DNA of 8,882 bases from Bifidobacterium breve. Its GTDB lineage: Bacteria; Actinomycetota; Actinomycetes; Mycobacteriales; Mycobacteriaceae. The position numbers and the translations under genes were made by a program. The notes beneath the pieces are model-generated. The model saw only the letters and a program-made list of their open reading frames with translations, ran no database searches and had not been told where the DNA came from. The stretch spans positions 1 to 8,882 of the forward strand of contig CAMCWJ010000099.1 in NCBI GenBank assembly GCA_945882475.1, in the 5' to 3' direction. Of the stretch, positions 1 to 5,268 are shown in pieces (the first letter of the stretch is position 1; every line of letters starts with the position of its first letter).

Positions 1-81
1 AGCGCGAAACGGTTTAGTGGGCCCGAGGCGCAGAGTACGGTTGCCAGCCAACAGCAATCCACAGCACCTACGGGGGTATCC

Positions 82-492
82 ATGCGCGTCGTCGCGTTCG
101 CACCTGCGCTGAGCGCCGCCGAGGAGGACGCCGGCGGACTCAGCGCCAGCGGCTTCCCCATGACGAGCTGCCACGTCGACGAGTTTCCCGCCGACATCAG
201 CATCCCGATGGTCGTCGCTGTCTGCGCGCTCAGCGGTGGCGAATACGACCCGGTCCTCTATATCGTCGCAACCTCGCCGGAGGGAGAGCGGGTCAGCGCG
301 ATGGAGTTCAGCTGGCACTGGGACGACGAGCCCGAGACCCCGGTCAAGTACCGGGTGTTCCTGCAGAACCTGCCGCTGCACCTGACCTCGGCGGGCCTCT
401 ACACCATCGGCCTGCACGACAGCCTCGACGTCGCGGCGACCGACACCCAGTTCCCGCTGGTCGTTCACCAGTCCGTCGCGGCCGGGCTCTAG
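82..492 (+). CDS. Small conserved hypothetical protein, possibly DUF6941-like
   Basis: A 136-residue protein with no recognised catalytic motif. No signal peptide or membrane segment is visible, so it is probably cytosolic. After a variable first 30 residues, the rest alternates short hydrophobic strands (around 41-50, 56-64, 89-100 and 106-112) with polar turns, as in a small beta-sandwich. The pattern of a strand, then 'SPEGERV', then a late 'LTSAGLYTIGL', resembles small actinobacterial proteins grouped as DUF6941, but this is a weak resemblance from memory. The ATG at 82 has a G-rich stretch (GGGGG, 72-76) five bases upstream; an internal ATG at 160 is a less likely start. The gene converges on the P450 gene and the two stop codons overlap in one CTAG. 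Nothing ties it functionally to the P450. Confidence 0.7.
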   Translation: MRVVAFAPALSAAEEDAGGLSASGFPMTSCHVDEFPADISIPMVVAVCALSGGEYDPVLYIVATSPEGERVSAMEFSWHWDDEPETPVKYRVFLQNLPLHLTSAGLYTIGLHDSLDVAATDTQFPLVVHQSVAAGL

Positions 493-1832
493 CCCAGCGG
501 GGTTGCCCGCCGATAGACCACCATCCGGCCGCCCCTCTTCGGAGTGAAGGCGACGCCGCGGTTGTGCCACTTCTCGCCCGGCGCATCGGTGGTCTGAATC
601 GTGAACTGCCGCAGCACCGTTCGCAGCACCAGATCGAGTTCCATATTGGCGAAGGCGGCACCGACGCAGCGGCGGGTGCCGCCGCCGAACGGCACCCAGG
701 AAAGCGTGTTGGGCTTGGAGTCCAGGAAGCGTTGCGGGTCGAAACGTTGCGGATCGGGGAACGCCTCCGGGTCGCCGTGAAGCTGCAGCAGGCTGACCAA
801 TATCGAGTAGTCCTGCGGGATCCGCCATTCGCCGAGTTCGTACATCGGCACCATCACGTGGCGGCCGGCGAAGTCGATGACCGTTCGGTTGCGCTGCACC
901 TCGTAGATGGTGGCCTGCCGGTAGGTGTTCTCCGTTCCCGCCGCCTCGGCCACCAGCCGCTCCAGCACTTCCGGGTGCCGGGAGATGCGCTCGAAGGCCC
1001 AGCCCAGGGTGGAGGCGGTGGTCTCGTGTCCGGCGGCCAGCAGGGTCAGCATCTCGTCGCCGATCTCGCCGCGGGTCATCGCTGACCCATCGTCATAGGT
1101 ACTGCGCAGGAACAGCGATAGGACGTCGGTGCGGTCGGCGAGGTTCGGATCGCGACGAGCCTGCTCGACGAGGGTGTCGATCAGTGCCTCGTAGGTACGC
1201 CGGTACTGCTCCAGCTTCGACCATGGGCTGAAGCGGCCCGGCCGGCCCTTCGGGCTGGGCAGTCCGGTGAGCCGCGATCCCAGTGTCACCCACTTCGGCA
1301 GCAGCTCGCGCAACCCCTGCAACTCGGCGCCGTCGGCGCCGAAGACCGCCCGCAGGATGATGTTGAGGGTGATGCGCATCATCGGCTCGAGGGATTCGAA
1401 CTCCACCCCCTCCGGCCAGGTGGCCGTCTCCCGCTCGGTTTCCTCCACGACGATCTGCTCGTAGGCCTTGATGCTCTTGCCGTGGAAGGGCGGGGTGAGC
1501 AGTTTGCGACGCCGGCGGTGGTCGGCGCCGTCGAGGGCGAACACCGAACCCGGGCCGAGCAGTCGGCTCAGGTTTGGCTGAATGTTGTGCAGCACTTCGG
1601 GACTGGTGGTGAAGACCTGCTTGGCCAACTCGGGGTCGAAAACGACGACCGCGTTGCCGAACACCGGGATCCGCACGGTGACACTGCGGCCCAGGGTCCG
1701 GTTCAGCCACATGACCGTCCGGCGGCGGGAGACGACGAACGTTGCCGCGCCCAGCGCCCGCGGCAGCGGGGACGCGGGCGGCAACTTCGGACCGCCGGAT
1801 ACGGACCGCTCGACGGCGGGCGCTTCTGTCAT
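489..1832 (-). CDS. cyp138: Cytochrome P450, CYP138-like
   Basis: A complete 447-residue P450 monooxygenase, expected to use ferredoxin-delivered electrons to put one oxygen atom into an organic substrate in the cytosol. The heme loop is F382-G-G-G385-T-R-R-C389-V-G, with C389 as the iron ligand. The I-helix oxygen-activation motif is A267-G-H-E-T-T272, and the K-helix ExxR is E311-V-Q-R314. The C-helix region around 104-118 (DHRRRRKLL then PPFHG) and 'NIQPNLSR' at 83-90 match the mycobacterial CYP138/135/137 group. The sequence recalls Rv0136 (CYP138) along most of its length, from memory only. I know of no established substrate for that family. The ATG at 1832 is preceded by GGGAGAGG at 8 nt. 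The divergent TetR neighbour is the same arrangement as Rv0135c/Rv0136. No ferredoxin or ferredoxin reductase gene lies in the window, so electrons must come from elsewhere. Confidence 0.92.
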   Translation of the reverse strand: MTEAPAVERSVSGGPKLPPASPLPRALGAATFVVSRRRTVMWLNRTLGRSVTVRIPVFGNAVVVFDPELAKQVFTTSPEVLHNIQPNLSRLLGPGSVFALDGADHRRRRKLLTPPFHGKSIKAYEQIVVEETERETATWPEGVEFESLEPMMRITLNIILRAVFGADGAELQGLRELLPKWVTLGSRLTGLPSPKGRPGRFSPWSKLEQYRRTYEALIDTLVEQARRDPNLADRTDVLSLFLRSTYDDGSAMTRGEIGDEMLTLLAAGHETTASTLGWAFERISRHPEVLERLVAEAAGTENTYRQATIYEVQRNRTVIDFAGRHVMVPMYELGEWRIPQDYSILVSLLQLHGDPEAFPDPQRFDPQRFLDSKPNTLSWVPFGGGTRRCVGAAFANMELDLVLRTVLRQFTIQTTDAPGEKWHNRGVAFTPKRGGRMVVYRRATPLG

Positions 1833-1855
1833 GGCCGAAACCTCTCCCAGAATGG

Positions 1856-1875
1856 TTGGTACCGCTCTGTACCAA
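1856..1875. promoter_or_regulatory. Inverted repeat 1, probable TetR operator
   Basis: TTGGTAC-N6-GTACCAA is a perfect inverted repeat with 7-base arms in the control region between the P450 and tetR genes. Its core, GGTAC-N6-GTACC, recurs at 1891-1906. With the P450 start predicted near 1882, this copy would lie in the early P450 leader. It would also cover the -35 position (about 1870-1875) of a tetR promoter using TACCCT at 1893-1898 as its -10. Binding by the adjacent TetR protein is inferred from position and symmetry. Confidence 0.62.
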
Positions 1876-1888
1876 TGGCGTCCCCCGT

Positions 1889-1917
1889 ACGGTACCCTTC
1901 AGTACCAGGGTTGACAA
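1889..1917 (-). promoter_or_regulatory. Candidate promoter of the P450 gene
   Basis: Read on the minus strand, TTGTCA (1917 to 1912) is followed after exactly 17 bases by TACCGT (1894 to 1889). The first matches the -35 consensus TTGACA at five of six bases, and the second fits the mycobacterial -10 pattern TANNNT. Transcription would begin near 1882 and give a leader of about 50 nt before the ATG at 1832. The inverted repeat at 1891-1906 sits over the -10 element and spacer, so a bound repressor would block it. Spacing and -35 are good; the -10 is only partial. Confidence 0.42.
1891..1906. promoter_or_regulatory. Inverted repeat 2, probable TetR operator
   Basis: GGTAC-N6-GTACC is a perfect inverted repeat with 5-base arms, sharing core and spacer length with the repeat at 1856-1875. 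The two centres are 33 bp apart, about three helical turns, so two bound dimers would lie on nearly the same DNA face. It overlaps the candidate P450 -10 and also TACCCT (1893-1898), a possible tetR -10, so one site could control both directions. Confidence 0.55.
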
Positions 1918-1928
1918 GGGAGGCCGCG

Positions 1929-2531
1929 GTGAACGCACCGGTCGCTGAGCAGGACGCCCCCGCGCAGGGGTTCCGCCGCCGACTGCTCGAGGGTCTGGCC
2001 GCCTCCATCGAGGAGCGCGGCTACCGCGAAACCACGGTCGCCGACATCGTCCGCCACGCCCGCACCTCCAAGCGCACGTTCTATGACCACTTCGCCACCC
2101 GGGAGGAATGCTTCGTCGAGTTGCTGTCGGCCAACAGCGAGGAGTTGGTGGCCGCCGTCCGGGACGCGGTCGACCCGGGGGCTCCCTGGAAGAGCCAGGT
2201 CCGCCAGGCCGTCACCGCATACGTGCGGACCATCGACGCCACCCCGGCCATCACGCTGAGCTGGATTCGCGAACTGCCCGCCCTCGGCGAGAGCGCCCGG
2301 CCGACGTTGCGTCGCGGGTTCAATCGGCTCGCCGCCATGATCACCGACCTCAGCGCCGGGCCGGGATTTCAGCGCGCCGGCCTGGCTCCGTTGTCGCCCA
2401 CCGCCGCCGTCATTCTGGTCGGCGGCCTTCGTGAGCTCACCGCTCAGACGGTGGAGGACGGCGGGGTGCTCGCCGAGATGACCGAGCCCGCGGTGGCCGC
2501 GGCGACCGCACTGCTGGGCTACCAGCCCTAG
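1929..2531 (+). CDS. TetR/AcrR-family transcriptional regulator
   Basis: A 200-residue one-domain regulator. The N-terminal helix-turn-helix is clear: 'GYRETTVADIV' (31-41) leads into 'ARTSKRTFYDHF' (44-55), the standard TetR recognition helix region. Residues from about 85 on form the usual variable helical ligand-binding and dimerisation half. The GTG at 1929 is chosen because AAGGGAGG (1916-1923) stands five bases before it and because translation from there begins shortly before the DNA-binding helices; a frame-open upstream extension has no such support. The length is close to that remembered for Rv0135c, which also sits beside a CYP138 gene. It is divergent from the P450 and 22 nt upstream of the DUF2855 gene, so it probably represses itself, DUF2855 and the P450 through the two inverted repeats in the divergent region. 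The inducer is unknown. Confidence 0.9.
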   Translation: MNAPVAEQDAPAQGFRRRLLEGLAASIEERGYRETTVADIVRHARTSKRTFYDHFATREECFVELLSANSEELVAAVRDAVDPGAPWKSQVRQAVTAYVRTIDATPAITLSWIRELPALGESARPTLRRGFNRLAAMITDLSAGPGFQRAGLAPLSPTAAVILVGGLRELTAQTVEDGGVLAEMTEPAVAAATALLGYQP

Positions 2532-2553
2532 CCCGAACGGGGGAGAACGCGCC

Positions 2554-3624
2554 ATGCCGCAGGCACTGTGGGTCAGCAAGAGCGATCCGACGGTATCCAC
2601 ACTGGCCGATAAGCCACTCGCGCCGCTCGCCGAGGGCGCGGCCCGACTGCGAGTCGAGAGTTTCGCCGTCACGGCGAACAACGTGACCTACGCCCTGGTC
2701 GGCGACATCATGAACTACTGGGATTTCTTCCCCGCCGCCGACGGCTGGGGCATCGTCCCGATGTGGGGACACGCGGTGGTCGAATCATCGAACTGTCCGG
2801 ACCTTGCGGTCGGTGAACGCCTGTACGGGTACCTTCCCGCGGCGACGTACCTCGATGTGCAGCCCGGCCAGGTGTCCGCCGGGCAATTCACCGACACCTC
2901 CGCTCATCGCCGGCCGATGAGCCCCTTCTACAACCAGTACGCGCGATTGCAGGCCGATCCCGAGCACGACCCGGCCCGCGAGGATGCCCGAATGATCTTC
3001 GGGCCGCTGTTCAAGACCGGCTTCCTGCTGGAGGCGTTCTATCGGCGCAACGACTGGTTCGGCGCGCAACAGCTCGTGATGACCAGCGCCTCCTCCAAAA
3101 CCGCTCTGGCGCTTGCCTACTGCGCCCGGATCGGGTCGCCCCAGATCCGCCGGATCGGGCTCACCTCAGCCGCTCACGCGGATTTCGTGCGCAAATCCGG
3201 CCTGTACGACGAGGTGCTCACCTACGACGCGATAGGCAGCGTGGCGAGCGTGCCCACGGTCGCGGTGGACTTCGCGGGCAACGCGGCCGTGCTGCGGGCG
3301 GTCCACACCCACCTGCCCGAACTGCGACACTCCAGCACCGTCGGCATGACCCACGTCGACGCCCGCATTGGCACCGGGGAGCCGCTGCCCGGCCCAGCCC
3401 CGCTGCTCTTCTTCGCCCCCAGCGAGGCGGTGGAGACCATCAAAGCCCTTGGGGCAGAAGGCTTTACCGAGGCAGTGGCTCAGGCGTGGGCAGGCTTCGT
3501 CAGCCACACCGAGGGCTTCGTCAACGTGGCGCACCGGGATGGGTTGGCGGCCGCGCAAGACGTGTTCTCGACCACCCTGGCCGGCGGCCAGAGTCCCGAC
3601 ACCGGTGTCGTCATCCGACTCTGA
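2554..3624 (+). CDS. DUF2855 family protein (MDR-like)
   Basis: A complete 356-residue member of DUF2855, a family related in overall plan to medium-chain dehydrogenase/reductases (quinone-oxidoreductase-like) but without an assigned reaction. Family landmarks: 'FAVTANNVTYALVGD' at 37-51, 'NYWDFFP' at 54-60, 'VPMWGHAVV' at 68-76, 'GERLYGYLP' at 87-95, 'PLFKTGFLL' at 151-159, 'TSASSKTA' at 177-184, 'DFAGN' at 239-243 and 'VGMTH' at 263-267. Where true MDR enzymes carry a glycine-rich nucleotide loop, this family has the Ser-rich SASSKTA segment, and no zinc-binding cysteine set is present. The ATG has a GGGGGAGAA site starting 15 nt upstream. It follows tetR by 22 nt and is probably co-transcribed with it. 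The neighbouring alcohol dehydrogenase and Baeyer-Villiger enzyme suggest a redox step on a carbonyl or enone substrate, but that is inference. Its 3' end overlaps the convergent peptidase-like gene by 14 nt. Confidence 0.87.
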   Translation: MPQALWVSKSDPTVSTLADKPLAPLAEGAARLRVESFAVTANNVTYALVGDIMNYWDFFPAADGWGIVPMWGHAVVESSNCPDLAVGERLYGYLPAATYLDVQPGQVSAGQFTDTSAHRRPMSPFYNQYARLQADPEHDPAREDARMIFGPLFKTGFLLEAFYRRNDWFGAQQLVMTSASSKTALALAYCARIGSPQIRRIGLTSAAHADFVRKSGLYDEVLTYDAIGSVASVPTVAVDFAGNAAVLRAVHTHLPELRHSSTVGMTHVDARIGTGEPLPGPAPLLFFAPSEAVETIKALGAEGFTEAVAQAWAGFVSHTEGFVNVAHRDGLAAAQDVFSTTLAGGQSPDTGVVIRL

Positions 3625-4144
3625 GCGCGGGCAGCACGAACGCGAACGGCCGCGGGAACCCGAGGGTTTCCAACCGGGCCGACCGGATGGCGTCGATCCC
3701 GATCTCCTTGAGCTGTCCCGACGATGGCTCGTAACAGCGCACCGACGCGTCGGTGACTTCGGTGATCAGCACCCAGTGCCGGGGCACTGTCGAACCGATC
3801 AGCATCGCCACCGGCCAGCCCTGCGAGACCGCGGCGTACACGTCGGCCAGGGCATCGCGGCGCACGGCGGGACGCCAGCGGTAACGCAGGCCGCGCGCGA
3901 CAGCGTGGACGTTGAGTGCACGGGCCATCCCGGCCGGTGTCGTCCCCAGCGCTCGCGGCCACACCACGTTCACCGCCCGGTGCACCCGGCCCTGCTCGGA
4001 GTCGAACCACTGCTGGCCGCGCGCCGCGCGCATCGGCGCGCCGTACTCCGCGTCGAGCAGTGCACCGGCCATAACCGCGACACTCGGGCCGCAGGTCACC
4101 CCGTCGCGCTGCCGAAGCCAGGCCATGATCGCCACTCTAATCAC
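3611..4144 (-). CDS. C39-like/papain-like cysteine peptidase family protein
   Basis: A 177-residue protein of probable papain-like fold. The start 'LRQRDGVTCGPSVAVMAG' (10-27) has the spacing of C39-like peptidases: Q12 as oxyanion-hole residue, then C18 as nucleophile followed by G-P. 'RHWVLITEV' (122-130) supplies H123, and 'CYEPSSG' (137-143) puts E139 where the third catalytic residue (usually Asp or Asn) would be. No signal peptide, membrane segment or ABC-transporter domain is attached, so it is probably a free cytosolic enzyme or an inactive relative; its substrate is unknown. The start is uncertain. GTG at 4144 is the longest, but its upstream sequence is a poor ribosome site. ATG at 4126 (residue 7) follows AGAGTGG by five bases and still keeps Q12 and C18. 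It lies against the strand of its neighbours and overlaps the DUF2855 3' end by 14 nt, so it is not part of their operon. Confidence 0.75.
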   Translation of the reverse strand: MIRVAIMAWLRQRDGVTCGPSVAVMAGALLDAEYGAPMRAARGQQWFDSEQGRVHRAVNVVWPRALGTTPAGMARALNVHAVARGLRYRWRPAVRRDALADVYAAVSQGWPVAMLIGSTVPRHWVLITEVTDASVRCYEPSSGQLKEIGIDAIRSARLETLGFPRPFAFVLPALRVG

Positions 4145-4162
4145 GCCGGGCTCACGCCGGGC
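4141..4162. repeat. 11-bp perfect tandem duplication
   Basis: TCACGCCGGGC occurs twice in immediate succession (4141-4151 and 4152-4162). The first copy contains the GTG start of the peptidase-like gene, read on the minus strand. The duplication therefore changes the upstream leader of that gene and the upstream promoter region of the alcohol dehydrogenase, but no internal codons. Confidence 0.9.
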
Positions 4163-4163
4163 G

Positions 4164-4169
4164 TAGGTT
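4164..4169 (+). promoter_or_regulatory. Possible -10 element for the dehydrogenase-monooxygenase pair
   Basis: TAGGTT fits the mycobacterial -10 pattern TANNNT and would start transcription near 4176, about 19 nt before the ATG at 4195. No convincing -35 stands 17 bases upstream. An imperfect inverted repeat GGTTGG-N3-CCGACC (4166-4180, one mismatch) overlaps it and could be an operator. A promoter is expected about here because the opposite-strand gene separates this pair from the tetR transcript. Confidence 0.28.
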
Positions 4170-4194
4170 GGTGGCCGACCCGGGAAGGACCGCC

Positions 4195-5238
4195 ATGACC
4201 AAGACCATGCGTGCCGAGCGCTTCTACGCCGACACGAAATCCGTTGTTCTCGAGGATGTTCCGATCCCCGAGCCGGGTCCGGGCGAGGTTCTGGTCAAAG
4301 TGGCCTTCTGCGGCATTTGCCACTCCGACGTCAGTCTGATCAACGGCACCTTCCCGGCGCAGCGGCCGGTGGTGACCCAGGGCCACGAGGCCTCCGGCAC
4401 GATCGCCAAGCTCGGCCCCGGCGTCACCGGCTGGGCGGAGGGCGACCGGGTCATCATCGCGGCCGGCCGACCCTGCCTGGGCTGCCCGAACTGCCGGCGC
4501 GGGGACCTGTCGAACTGCCTTCGCATGCAACTGATGGCGTTCGCCTACGACGGGGCCTGGGCGGAGTACACCGTCGCCCAGGCTGCCGGACTGACCCGGG
4601 TGCCCGACAACGTGCCACTGGAGCAGGCGGCGATCCTGGCCGATGCGGTGTCTACCCCGTTCGGGGCGGTGGTGCGCACCGGCAAGGTCGTCATCGGGGA
4701 GTCCGTCGGCGTCTGGGGGGTGGGTGGTGTCGGCACCCACATCGTGCAACTGGCGCGGCTGGTCGGGGCGGCGCCCATCATCGCCGTCGACATCAACCCG
4801 GTGGTGCGCGACCGGGCACTGGAACTCGGCGCCGACTTCGCGTTCGACTCGACCGATCCCGAGATCAAGGACAAGATCGACGACGCCACAGGCGGTCGCA
4901 AACTCGACGTCGCTTTCGATGCGGTCGGACTCAAGACGACCTTCGAGCAGGCATTGGACTGTCTCACCGTCGGTGGCCGACTGGTGGCAGTGGGAATGAG
5001 CGACCAATGCCCGACGGTGGGCCCCACGTCCCTGTTCGGCCTGACTCAAAAGAAGGTGCTCGGGCATCTCGGCTATCAGAACGTCGACATCGAGACGCTG
5101 GCCAAACTGGTCTCGCTCGGCCGGCTGGATCTGACCCGCTCGATCAGCCGCGTCATTCCACTCGACGACATCCAGGCCGGCATCGACGCCCTCGAGCACG
5201 GCGACGGCAATCCGATCCGGATTCTCATACAGCCCTAG
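4195..5238 (+). CDS. Zinc-dependent, NAD-type alcohol dehydrogenase (MDR family)
   Basis: A 347-residue medium-chain dehydrogenase/reductase that would interconvert an alcohol and an aldehyde or ketone in the cytosol. Catalytic zinc ligands: C42 in 'CGICHSD' (39-45), H64 in 'GHEASG' (63-68) and probably D150 in 'LADAVSTPF' (148-156), where many relatives have Cys. Structural zinc ligands: C94, C97, C100 and C108. The nucleotide loop is G175-V-G-G-V-G180, and D199 at the end of the next strand ('AVDINP') favours NAD over NADP. The ATG at 4195 is chosen because AAGGA (4185-4189) precedes it by five bases; longer frames from TTG 4168 or GTG 4171 lack this and add residues outside the family pattern. 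The monooxygenase gene follows after 30 nt on the same strand, which suggests that this enzyme makes, or recovers, the ketone used by it. The exact substrate is unknown. Confidence 0.92.
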   Translation: MTKTMRAERFYADTKSVVLEDVPIPEPGPGEVLVKVAFCGICHSDVSLINGTFPAQRPVVTQGHEASGTIAKLGPGVTGWAEGDRVIIAAGRPCLGCPNCRRGDLSNCLRMQLMAFAYDGAWAEYTVAQAAGLTRVPDNVPLEQAAILADAVSTPFGAVVRTGKVVIGESVGVWGVGGVGTHIVQLARLVGAAPIIAVDINPVVRDRALELGADFAFDSTDPEIKDKIDDATGGRKLDVAFDAVGLKTTFEQALDCLTVGGRLVAVGMSDQCPTVGPTSLFGLTQKKVLGHLGYQNVDIETLAKLVSLGRLDLTRSISRVIPLDDIQAGIDALEHGDGNPIRILIQP

Positions 5239-5268
5239 AACTGCCCGCTCCCGTCCCCAGGAGGTACC

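Noticed and set aside
1911..1916. TTGACA as a plus-strand -35 box for tetR
   Set aside because: The matching -10 would fall near 1934, inside the tetR coding sequence. The same bases work better as TTGTCA on the minus strand for the P450.
1482..1928. An in-frame upstream extension of the TetR gene to 1482
   Set aside because: It would run through the P450 coding region and the divergent promoter; the GTG at 1929 has a strong ribosome site and gives a normal TetR length.
3368..4198. A 276-codon plus-strand open frame spanning the DUF2855 3' end and the peptidase-like gene
   Set aside because: The translation is Pro/Arg/His-rich with no motif, while the DUF2855 frame and the minus-strand cysteine protein both show family motifs.
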